Assembly (NCBI RefSeq): GCF_041435215.1
Contig: NZ_CP108394.1
Location: 124,001-188,000, forward strand
Direction: 5' to 3'
Origin: Streptomyces sp. NBC_01314
Lineage (GTDB): Bacteria > Actinomycetota > Actinomycetes > Streptomycetales > Streptomycetaceae
DNA: 64,000 nt
Part shown: positions 39,357 to 48,119 of the stretch, piece after piece
How the letters are laid out: each line of letters begins with the position of its first letter
How positions within the stretch are numbered: position 1 is the first letter of the stretch
Translations under genes and position numbers: made by a program
The notes under the pieces: model-generated
Seen by the model: the letters and a program-made list of their open reading frames with translations, nothing else
Database searches by the model: none
What the model was told of the DNA's origin: nothing

Positions 39357-39620
39357 GGGGCAAGGCCGGGTCCGCGCGTCACCGCCGAGCTGAAGGAGGC
39401 CGGGACGCCGGTCAATCACAAGCGGGTCGAGCGCGTCATGCGCAAGTTCCACATCGTCGGGCTGCACTTGCGCAAGAAGGTCCGCACCACCATTCCCGAG
39501 CCGTCGGCGACACCGGTGCCGGACCTGCTCCAGCGGGACTTTGCTGCCCAGGAGCCGAACACCAAGTACGTGGACGACATCACCTACCTCCCGATCGGCA
39601 ACGGCCAATTCCTTTATCTG
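39357..39620 (+). pseudogene. IS3-family OrfB fragment (upstream half)
   Basis: ARVTAELKEAGTPVNHKRVE, MRKFHIVGLHLRKKVRTTIP and NTKYVDDITYLPIGNGQFLY, then L at CTG 39618-39620, where the ISAzo13 end begins. The continuation (LATVLDLFSRR) is now at 32600-32499, 7 kb away, because of the inversion. Confidence 0.85.
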
Positions 39621-40781
39621 GGACGCGCAGAGAATCAACACGCTGCTTTGACCGCTGGGTTGCTTCGATTGCGGTGCTGCGCGACGAGTACGCGGAGGGC
39701 GGTGATGGACGTCGGCTGGACTTCGGCCGGCTCGAGTGGGCGACCGAGGAGAACGAGGAGCTCACGGGCTTGGCGGATGCGCTGGCCGATCGTGTCGCAT
39801 CGGACGTGGAAGTGCTCGGCAATCGCGGTCCTGGGCAGTCCGAGTCGATCCTGCAAGAAGGCGGCCAGGATCCGATCGACGAGGGTGAGCGTGGGAGGCC
39901 GGCCCGCGCCGGGTGCCTTCGTGCGCTCGCGCCCTCGACGTCGCCGCAGGCGCGCTTCGCGCTGGTCCTGGTTCAGGGCACCGAGCGCCCGTACCAGCGC
40001 GGCCCACTCAGCGGGTTCCAGTCCGGTGACCGCGGGGTGGCACAGCCAGGCGTGCTCGGGACTGGCCTGGTCGAACGGCGTTGCCGCAGGGGTGATGACC
40101 TGGGCGAATGCCTGCGGCAGCAGCGTGTAGTTCCAGGCCCCGTGCCAGTCGTGGCCCCGCAGCGGCAGCGCTTCCAACTGGGCGTCACTGACCCGCACGC
40201 CGACGGGGTATTCGCCTGTGTCCAGTTCGGCCAGGACTTTCAGTCCGGTGCGCGTGGTGGTCGCAGCGATGGTGTTCACCACTACCTCGTGGCTGGTCAG
40301 AGGTCTGCCGCGCCAGTTCATGGTGATGTGCGCGAAGAGACGGTGCTCGATCCGGTTCCACTTCGAAGTTCCGGGAGGAAAGTGACAGACCGTGATCTCC
40401 AGCCCGGTCTCGACTGCCAGTTCCGCGAGTCGGGCCTTCCATGTGCGGCTGCGGTAGCCGTTGGACCCACCCGCATCGGCCGTGATCAGGAGGCGTTGCG
40501 AGTGCGGATAGGCGTCCCGGCCGACGGCTTCCCACCAACGGCGGATCGAGGCAACTGCGAACGCGGCGGTGTTGTGGTCACAGCCCACACTGACCCAGCC
40601 GGTGTTCGCGGCCAGGTCGTAGATACCGTAGGGGATGACCTGGCCCGCGCCGCCGTACTCCAGGAAGTCGTGTGAGCGGACCTTGATCGGCTCCCCCTTG
40701 CGCTGCCAATCCCGGCCGGCCATGTCGTACCGGCCAACCTTGTCGGGTAGGTGCGGCGCATTGCTGCGCCGCACCCCCCTC

Positions 40782-40817
40782 AGAACCGTGCGTGCCCGTC
40801 GTCCGAGCACACGGCTC
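40782..40817 (-). ncRNA. Domain V of group II intron 2
   Basis: 36-base hairpin with the catalytic AGC at its 5' strand, a two-base CG bulge and arms GCCGTG/CACGGT. This is the most conserved element of group II ribozymes. Confidence 0.88.
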
Positions 40818-42627
40818 AAGCAGGCCCCGGAGGACTGCTGGCAGGTTGCAGTGCTGTCCGACTGCCGGTGCTGGCACCGCGCCAGCGATGGCAGTGGGTG
40901 TGAATCAGGCGGAGGTAGGCGGCGCTGTCCGGTGCACTGCGGCCCGGATCGGCGGTGATCGCGTTCTTGCGGACCGCCTGTCGGGTCACCTTGAGCCACT
41001 GCTCCCATTCCGATGGGCTCTGCGGCTCGCGGTCGGCGTGCAGGAGGAACCCGTTGCAGAGCGGACAGCGGCCGTGCTGCTTCTGCAGCAGTCGCAGCCC
41101 GGTCACGCTCAGCGGGGGTTTCCGCTTGCTCCGTCGTGCAGCCCAGTACTCGCTCAGAGCCGGGTCGTCGACCGACGCCCGACCCGGAACCATCTGGTGC
41201 CGGACAATCTTGGTCCAGGCGAACTTGGTGAGATAGGCCCCGGACTCCCGGTCACCGAACACCCACCGGTCCTGCCTGGACCGGTTGAACCGACCGAAAT
41301 ATCGGGACGCCACCCAGTGCTTCGACTTCTTCGGGTGGCTGTGCTTGGCCCACTTGTAGGTGAGCTTCCACATGTGGAAGTCCAAGGAGGCGAACGCCTC
41401 GCTGGACACCACACCCCGGTAGTAGGCGGCCCAGCCCCGGATGATCGGGTTGAGTTTGGCGATCACCGCTGCGGCGTTGACCCCTCGCAGGTTCACCACC
41501 TCGGCGGAGAGCCGGTCCCGCATCCGTTGCAGGGCAGCCCTGCTCGGCTTGATCAGCAGCGTGCCGCGATAGCGACGGACGTTGAACCCCAGGAAGTCGT
41601 AGCCGTCATCGAGGTGCGCTGTGCGCGTCTTGTCCTCGTTGAAGACCAGCCCCCCAGGCGCCAGCCACGCGGCGAGCCGAGCCTGGACCTGTTCGGCCTC
41701 GTCACGGCTGTGACAGAGAGCCACCAGATCATCGGCGTACCTGATCAAAATCGGCGAGCCCGCCTCGGTCTCCCCGGCATGAGCACCGGTCTGCCGATAG
41801 CGGACCCCAGCCGCCTCCTCCATCCCGTGAAGGGCCACGTTCATCAAGAGCGGTGAAACGATCCCGCCTTGCGGGGTCCCCTCCACCGTCGGGGCGAATC
41901 TCCCCTGGTCGACCACCCCGGCCTTGAGCCACTGCTCGATCAGGCCCCGGGCGGGGAACTGTCCGAGCAGGCCCAGAAGCCGGTCATGGTCGATCCGGTC
42001 GAATGCCGCCGTCAGGTCGGCGTCCAGCACCCACTGCCGCTTGGGGGCCTTGCCCTTCGCGGCCTGGAAGATGGCCTGGATCGCGTCGTGACAACCACGG
42101 CCGGGCCGAAATCCATAGGATCGCGGCTCGAACCGTGCCTCCCACTCGGGTTCGAGTGCACCAAGGACCGCAGCTTGAAGACAGCGGTCCAAGATCACGG
42201 GAATTCCTAGTGGCCTTTGACGTCCGCCTGCCTTCGGTATGAACACTCTCCTGACGGGGCGGGCCTTCCACGGAGCGGCCTTGCGCTGCATCCAGTCGGC
42301 CAGTTCGGCCTTGCCCCGGGGCAGCAGCACGACCATCCCGTCGATGCCCGCCGTCTTGCGGCCAGCGTTGACCTCCGTGACCCGCCGCACGCTCATGAGC
42401 GTGTTGGAGCGGGAGCGGAGCATCAACTTCTGCAGATTGCGGACCCGTTTGAGGTCCCCTGCCTGCGACGCCGTGAAGATCCTCTGCCTCAGCCGCCGTA
42501 CTTCCCCCTCCGCCGCCTGCCAGTCGATCGACAGCCAGCCGGTGGGGTCGTCCTCCGGTCCGTTCACCGCAGCCCGGTGGACCACTGCGGAGTCCGCCGT
42601 GGGTACCGGTGTCGCCATGGTGTCCAA
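40816..42627 (-). CDS. Group II intron 2 reverse transcriptase/maturase with HNH domain
   Basis: 603 residues. RT fingers/palm: VNAGRKTAGIDGMVVLLPRG, VRRVFIPKAGGRQRPLGIPV, TPQGGIVSPLLMNVALHGME, and the active site LIRYADDLVALC (YADD at 297-300). The maturase X domain spans ~residues 350-450 (IIRGWAAYYRGVVSSEAFAS, LTYKWAKHSHP). A C-terminal zinc/HNH endonuclease-like segment has CPLCNGFLLHADREP and HTHCHRWRG. Complete, in frame, with its stop inside domain V. It would promote splicing and retrohoming of its intron. Confidence 0.94.
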   Translation of the reverse strand: MDTMATPVPTADSAVVHRAAVNGPEDDPTGWLSIDWQAAEGEVRRLRQRIFTASQAGDLKRVRNLQKLMLRSRSNTLMSVRRVTEVNAGRKTAGIDGMVVLLPRGKAELADWMQRKAAPWKARPVRRVFIPKAGGRQRPLGIPVILDRCLQAAVLGALEPEWEARFEPRSYGFRPGRGCHDAIQAIFQAAKGKAPKRQWVLDADLTAAFDRIDHDRLLGLLGQFPARGLIEQWLKAGVVDQGRFAPTVEGTPQGGIVSPLLMNVALHGMEEAAGVRYRQTGAHAGETEAGSPILIRYADDLVALCHSRDEAEQVQARLAAWLAPGGLVFNEDKTRTAHLDDGYDFLGFNVRRYRGTLLIKPSRAALQRMRDRLSAEVVNLRGVNAAAVIAKLNPIIRGWAAYYRGVVSSEAFASLDFHMWKLTYKWAKHSHPKKSKHWVASRYFGRFNRSRQDRWVFGDRESGAYLTKFAWTKIVRHQMVPGRASVDDPALSEYWAARRSKRKPPLSVTGLRLLQKQHGRCPLCNGFLLHADREPQSPSEWEQWLKVTRQAVRKNAITADPGRSAPDSAAYLRLIHTHCHRWRGASTGSRTALQPASSPPGPA

Positions 42628-43850
42628 CTTGTCCTTCGGTTAAAGCGTTGATGGTCATCGGGTCCTCACAGGCCCACCTGATCCACGTCAGCACCCTTTC
42701 GGGTCCGGACAGTGCCCGTATCCGGCCAGTTGTGCGGGACGGCCAGCGGAGGCGCTGGCCACCAGTCCCGGTTTCCTGTCGCCTTTCGGCTGCCGGCCTT
42801 GGCTTCTTGGATCATCCTGTGCCCGCTGGGGAGTTGGGCCTTCCTTACGGTCGGCTGACCGGAGACGCTGTCTCCGGACCCCATCGGGGTTACCACGTTC
42901 CACGCGAGCGAGATGCGACCGGGTTGGGTGCCCCCTTTACTCCGGGACGGCGATGCTCTCCCGGCTGGCAAAGAATCCCCAACCGGCGCCTGCCGCTTCT
43001 CAGCGGCCAGTCCTGCACCCCGCTGGAACATCCCATCTGCGGAGCCAAAGATCACGAAGCATCATCAGGGGTTCAGTCGCCTTCACCCGTCCGGTCTTCC
43101 CCTTGCCTGTGGCCTACGGATGGAACGCAGGCCCTTGGGCTTTTCCCCCGAGCTCCGCACCGAGCCGTTACCGGCAACGCACGTCGGGGTGGGGACTGGC
43201 CTTGAGCACTGGCCAGGAACTACGCTGCCGACGTCACTCGTCGGGCCTCTGACCAGCGCATTCACTCATCTCGTGCAGCATCGTGTCGCACCTCTTTCTT
43301 CTTCGCGTCCACGCTGATCACCGGGTCCCCGCTCGTCTGCTGGGCCTTGACCTGGTCGTTGATGTAGCGGAACTGCGCATCTCGGTCCGGGTGGTCCGCA
43401 CCTTCCAGGACTCGGGAATTGCCCTGCAGACTGAAGCCCTCCTCGCGCAGCAGATTGCCCACCGTGTCCGCACCCACGCGGTGGCCCTGCCGGGTCAGCT
43501 CCGCAGCCAGGTGCCGGGTCGACTTGGTAGTCCACCGGAGAGGCGTCATCGGATCGCCCCGCAGGTCGGGCTCGACCAGGGCGAGCAGGGCTGGACGCAT
43601 ACCCGGATCAATGTCAGCGGCACGCTTGCGTCCTCCTCCAGGCCGTCGAACGCGCCCCAGCAGGGGTATGCCACGGTCCAGTTCGGCCGCTCCCCGCGAG
43701 ACCGTTCCCTCGCGCACACCTGCGGCTTGCGCAACCGCCCGGACCCCGCCATGCCCAAGCGAGCGGGCCTCGGCGCCAAGCACCAACCGCCGTTGGCGCT
43801 CGTCCAAGTGCGGAAACACCGCCTTGAACTTTGCCGCCAGCACCTCACGG

Positions 43851-44710
43851 GGCGCTGTCAACTTATCGAGTGCGTCGTCGGGTGAAGGTGGGTCGGGGTG
43901 TGGTGGGCCGGGTTGCGGTTATGTGTTCAGGCCGCAGCGGGCTGGCTGGTGACGCCGGTTACCTGGTCCCAGATCGCGAAGCGGATGGCCATCTCGGCCC
44001 GGTGGTCGGGAGCGGTCATCAGATGGCGGCGGGGGCGGAAGTGGGGTGAGATGCCGCTGAACGCGGAGAGGAACCGCTGGGCCCCGCCGGTGCTCCGGAA
44101 GCCTTTCATCGCGTGTTCGCGCTGTCTGGTGGGCTGGTGGCTGTTCTCGGCGCGGTTGTTCAGGTACCTCGACTGCCGGTGTTCGACGGAGGGCATGACC
44201 TCGCGGTGGGCCGCACCGTAGGAGCGGAGCTTGTCAGTGACGATCACCCGGGGCACCGCACCCGTCTTCTTGAGCAGGCGGCGGAAGAAGCGCCTGGCCG
44301 CGGCCTTGTCGCGGCGGTCCTGCACGAGGATGTCAAGCACCGTCCCGTCCTGGTCGACGGCCCGCCACAGGTACCGACGTTCGCCATTGATCTTGATGAA
44401 GACCTCGTCGAGATGCCACTTGTCGCCGGGCCGGGGCTGCCGACGGCGCAGTGCGCCGGCGTAGGTCTGCGCGAACTTCAGACACCAGCGGCGGACGGTC
44501 TCGTAGGACACGACGACACCGCGCTCGAGCATGAGCTCTTCGACTTCGCGGAAGCTGAGCGGGAAGCGGTGGTACAGCCGTACGCAGTGGGAGATGATCT
44601 CGACCGGGTACCGGTGCCCTTTGTACGACGGCGACCTGCTCTTCACAACCGCCCCTCCGGCATGATCAACCCGGAGATCATCCCACGTCATCAGCCAACG
44701 TGACAGCGCC
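43851..44710 (-). mobile_element. IS6-family element, copy B (inverted relative to copy A)
   Basis: Ends GGCGCTGTCA at 43851 and TGACAGCGCC at 44710. Same 860-base length and same encoded protein as copy A. Its left flank carries the complement of CCGTGAGG, matching the flank left of copy A; its right flank GGACGGCA has no partner. Confidence 0.95.
43927..44646 (-). CDS. IS6-family transposase, copy B
   Basis: Predicted protein identical to copy A (GTG start at 44646, open from 44691). DDE residues intact (HLDEVF, VTDKLRSY, RAENSHQ). Intact and presumably active; provides the homology for the inversion. Confidence 0.95.
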   Translation of the reverse strand: MKSRSPSYKGHRYPVEIISHCVRLYHRFPLSFREVEELMLERGVVVSYETVRRWCLKFAQTYAGALRRRQPRPGDKWHLDEVFIKINGERRYLWRAVDQDGTVLDILVQDRRDKAAARRFFRRLLKKTGAVPRVIVTDKLRSYGAAHREVMPSVEHRQSRYLNNRAENSHQPTRQREHAMKGFRSTGGAQRFLSAFSGISPHFRPRRHLMTAPDHRAEMAIRFAIWDQVTGVTSQPAAA

Positions 44711-45437
44711 GGACGGCAAGGTCGTCGTCGTCACCGGAGCCGCGCGCGGGCAGGGCGCGGCCGAGGTCGAGGCGCTGGCCCGGGCGGGGGCGGTGGTCGT
44801 CGCCACCGATGTGACCGAGGCTCCGGGCTGTCTGCGTCTGGACGTCACCGAGGCGGCGGAGTGGGCGGCGCTCGCGGAAGGGCTGCGACGCCAGTACGGA
44901 GAGGTCCACGGCCTGGTCAACAACGCCGGCATCACCTGGCGCGCGCGGCTCCACGAGGTCACGCCCGAGGACTTCGCCCGCGTCCACGCGGTCAACGTCA
45001 CCGGCCCGCTGTTGGGCATCCAGCACCTGGCGCCGTTGATGCCGCCGGGCTCGTCGATCGTCAACGTCGGCTCGGCCGCCGGGCTCACCGGGCACTACCC
45101 GGTCGCGTACACGGCCAGCAAGTGGGCGCTGCGCGGCCTGTCGAAGGCGGCCTGTGTCGAGCTGGGCCCGCGGGGCATCCGCGTGAACACCGTCCATCCC
45201 GGCTTCATCGAGACCGAGATGACCGCCTCCGCCGCGCCCGCCTTCCGCGAGGCGAACATCCGCGAGACGCCGCTGGCCCGCACCGGCACCGTCGACGAGA
45301 TCACCCCGCTGGTGGTCTTCCTCCTCTCCGACGACGCCTCCTTCATCACCGGCGTCGAGATCCCCGTCGACGGCGGCTTCACCGCACACGGCGGCGCCAA
45401 GTCCATCTCCGACGCCCTGCGGTCGGCTTCCGACTGA
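44700..45437 (+). CDS. Short-chain dehydrogenase whose start lies in the IS6 terminal repeat
   Basis: 245 residues as read from GTG 44700: GTG ACA GCG CC belongs to the IS6 end, and GG ACG GC... is chromosomal. Classical SDR: VVVTGAARGQG (cofactor), LVNNAGITW, NVGSAAGL (Ser) and YTASK (YxxxK), ending VDGGFTAHGG. The native first few codons were replaced by the IS end, and whether a ribosome site remains is unclear. It lies 34 bases before the CoA-transferase genes, suggesting oxidation of a 3-hydroxyacid followed by CoA transfer (for example ketone-body use); substrate unproven. Confidence 0.82.
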   Translation: MTAPDGKVVVVTGAARGQGAAEVEALARAGAVVVATDVTEAPGCLRLDVTEAAEWAALAEGLRRQYGEVHGLVNNAGITWRARLHEVTPEDFARVHAVNVTGPLLGIQHLAPLMPPGSSIVNVGSAAGLTGHYPVAYTASKWALRGLSKAACVELGPRGIRVNTVHPGFIETEMTASAAPAFREANIRETPLARTGTVDEITPLVVFLLSDDASFITGVEIPVDGGFTAHGGAKSISDALRSASD

Positions 45438-45471
45438 CCTCCGACTGACCTCCGATTGAAAGGACCCATAC

Positions 45472-46250
<779 letters not shown>

Positions 46251-46254
<4 letters not shown>

Positions 46255-46886
46255 GCTGGACTCGCGGCCAGATGGCCGCCCGCGCCGCCGCCGAGCTGAC
46301 CGACGGCAGTTATGTCAACCTCGGCATCGGCCTGCCCACCCTCGTCCCGGGCCACCTTCCGCCGGGAGTTCACGTCGTCCTGCACTCCGAGAACGGCATC
46401 CTCGGCACCGGTCCGTACCCCCGCGAGCACGAGGTCGACCCCGACCTCATCAACGCAGGCAAGGAAACCGTCACGGTCCTCCCTGGCGCCTCCTTTTTCG
46501 ACTCCGCGCTCTCCTTCGGCATGATCCGCGGCGGCCACATCGACACCGCCGTCCTCGGCGCCATGCAGGTCTCCGCCACCGGCGACCTCGCCAACTGGAT
46601 GATCCCCAGCAAGATGGTCAAGGGCATGGGCGGCGCCATGGACCTCGTCCACGGCGCCCAGCGCGTCATCGTCCTCATGGAACACACCGCCAAGGACGGC
46701 AGCCCCAAGATCCTCGACGAGTGCACTCTGCCCCTCACCGGCAAGGCCTGCGTCCACCGCGTCATCACCGACCTCGGCGTCATGGACGTCACCGACAATG
46801 GCCTGCTCCTCGTCGAGACCGCCCCCGGCGTCACGGCCGAGGCCATCACAGCGGTCACTGCCGCGAAGCTGCACACCGCCACCTGA
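46251..46886 (+). CDS. scoB: 3-oxoacid (succinyl-CoA) CoA-transferase subunit B
   Basis: 211 residues from ATG 46251. [20 protein letters not shown] and [11 protein letters not shown]: the Glu of SENG is the catalytic residue that forms the glutamyl-CoA thioester. [20 protein letters not shown] and [20 protein letters not shown] complete the fold. Coupled to subunit A; together they are full-length. A hairpin terminator follows. Confidence 0.93.
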
Positions 46887-46892
46887 GGCACG

Positions 46893-46923
46893 CCGGCCTG
46901 GCCGCGGCGCACAGCCAGGCCGG
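46893..46923. terminator. Terminator after the CoA-transferase operon
   Basis: CCGGCCTGGC (46893-46902) pairs perfectly with GCCAGGCCGG (46914-46923), 11-base loop, seven bases after the stop. The rest of 46924-47226 shows no recognisable gene. Confidence 0.8.
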
Positions 46924-47226
46924 TAACAGGTCTTCGTCGAGGATGTGTAAGCCCATCAGATCCAGTCGCTCCCGCATTTGCGCACGTACGCGGCCCGGTC
47001 GGAGGGGGCGAGGAGCCGCCGGGGGGGATCACCCCCGCCGTGTCACGGTCTCGGAGAGGTAGGAGCAGCGGCCGTCCAGGGGGATGGTGTCGCCGGTGAC
47101 TTCGAAGCGGGACATCGGGCAGGCATCCGGTTCCACGCGCTTGAAGTCGTCGGCCACGAGCCCCTGACTGTTTCACGAGGGTGCTTCAGCCTTCCAGGCG
47201 CTTGCAACAACTCATGAGGTCCGCGC

Positions 47227-47415
47227 ATGGGACCGGGTCCACCCCGGCTCACCCATCGCTCGGCCTGGATCGACCTGGACGGCGAACTCTCCCTGATCGA
47301 GGGCACGTTGATCCGGCTCAAGGTCGACCACCTTCCCGGAGACCGTGACGTGCCACCGGTCTGGCTGTGGTCCTCCGCGACCGGCGCCACCCCGGACGAC
47401 GTCGACTTTCACGTG
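47227..47415 (+). pseudogene. Transposase C-terminal fragment (NF041680-like)
   Basis: GPGPPRLTHRSAWIDLDGEL, SLIEGTLIRLKVDHLPGDRD and VPPVWLWSSATGATPDDVD match a segment of a Streptomyces DDE transposase family. It breaks off before the next expected block (QAFLRRFDLEHTF-like) and joins a radical SAM fragment. Confidence 0.6.
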
Positions 47416-47429
47416 GCGAACATGTCCGG

Positions 47430-47640
47430 CACGCAAAGTGCCTGGTCACGCTAACTTCTCGCGAGAGGCAGTCGGAAAATTGGAGCTCACCAGCCGCTGT
47501 CAACTCACGTGCGCCTCGCACTGCTACGCCGAGGCCGGCCCGACGAAGGGCCACGGCACCATGACCGGCGAGGACTGGCGGCGCGTCATCGACCAGGCCG
47601 CCGACCTCGACGTGAAGACCGTGCAGTTCATCGGCGGTTG
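47430..47640 (+). pseudogene. Radical SAM protein N-terminal fragment
   Basis: LELTSRCQLTCASHCYAEAG then MTGEDWRRVIDQAADLDVKT and VQFIGG. The CxxxCxxC iron-sulfur triad (CQLTCASHC) and the FIGG strand (normally followed by EPTL) define the start of the radical SAM barrel. After FIGG the sequence turns into unrelated CRRRDRV, so everything downstream is lost. Confidence 0.75.
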
Positions 47641-47749
47641 TCGCCGCAGAGACCGTGTCCCATGCAGGTCGTGTCGCTTTAGGAGGCGGCGGTTGCTCCG
47701 GCCCGTGTCCCGTTGAAACGGTCCATTGTGTCGCTTTCCATTGCAACGA

Positions 47750-48119
47750 TCACCGTATCAGGTGACGAAGGTCACTCCTGATGGCCTGTCGGTGGATGGG
47801 CTGGGTAGGCCGCCCCGCGCGTCGGGGGCACGGACACAGGGGCGGCTGGCTCAACCTCTCGTCGTGGAGGGCGCCGACCGCTGGACAGGCGGCATCGGTG
47901 ACCCCTGGCCTGCAGCTGGCTGACCTCGGCTGTGTTGCGGAAGAGGAACCGGAAGTCGACGTGCTGGTGGTCCGGCTCGCCCTTGGCCGCGTTGACGGGG
48001 ATGAGGTGAATGCCGAAATGGCGGGGGCCGTCGCCCACCGGGATGACGGCGTCGGCAGGGGTGCCGGTCTCCTCGGCAAGCTCGTGAACGTTCGCTGACC
48101 CGTGGCTGGGGCCGCTCAC
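47750..48119 (-). pseudogene. NUDIX hydrolase fragment
   Basis: The minus strand reads ANVHELAEETGTPADAVIPV, GDGPRHFGIHLIPVNAAKGE and PDHQHVDFRFLFRNTAEV. HELAEETG is the core of a NUDIX box (REXXEEXG). After LQA the frame shifts toward AACPAVGALHDERL. N- and C-termini are missing. Confidence 0.65.

Larger units (their letters stand above)
40742..43291 (-). mobile_element. Group II intron 2 (structurally complete)
   Basis: On the minus strand the intron starts GTGCGAC at 43291, right after exon codons AAG AAA GAG, and ends ...CCGAC at 40742 before exon AAG GTT GGC. Excision restores VDAKKKE-KVGRYDMAGRDW exactly. Domain V is at 40782-40817 (GAGCCGTGTGC ... GCACGCACGGTTCT). Domain VI is a GGTGCGGCGCA hairpin with an A bulged 7 bases from the 3' end. 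Domains I-IV lie in 42628-43291. It encodes an intact maturase, so it looks mobile. Confidence 0.92.
39635..43842 (-). pseudogene. ISAzo13-family transposase copy 2 (split by intron and IS6)
   Basis: N-terminal part (43842 down to 43292): VLAAKFKAVFPHLDERQRRL, WTTKSTRHLAAELTRQGHRV and SGDPVISVDAKKKE with the first Asp. The group II intron follows. C-terminal part (40741 down to 39635): KVGRYDMAGRDWQRKGEPIK, LLITADAGGSNGYRSRTWKA, SKWNRIEHRLFAHITMNWRG and a C-terminal region ending in AVKAAC. With intron splicing and the eight N-terminal codons at 32650 restored, the gene would be full-length with all DDE residues; at present it lacks its start. Confidence 0.92.
39621..43850 (-). mobile_element. 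ISAzo13-family element copy 2, main part (inverted)
   Basis: Begins with terminal repeat GGACGCGCAGAG at 39621 (identical to 32601-32612) and runs on the minus strand to the IS6 copy B edge at 43850, with the eight-base target duplication at 43843-43850. It contains group II intron 2 at 40742-43291. Confidence 0.92.

Noticed and set aside
32607..39633. Shared GGGACGCGCAGAG at 32600 and 39620 considered as a direct repeat or attachment site
   Set aside because: It is explained as the two ends of ISAzo13 copy 2, placed in the same orientation by the inversion.
33542..44718. A second IS6 target duplication pairing the right flank of copy A with the right flank of copy B
   Set aside because: CCTTCGAG and GGACGGCA do not match in either orientation, so copy B did not arrive by a simple insertion still visible here.
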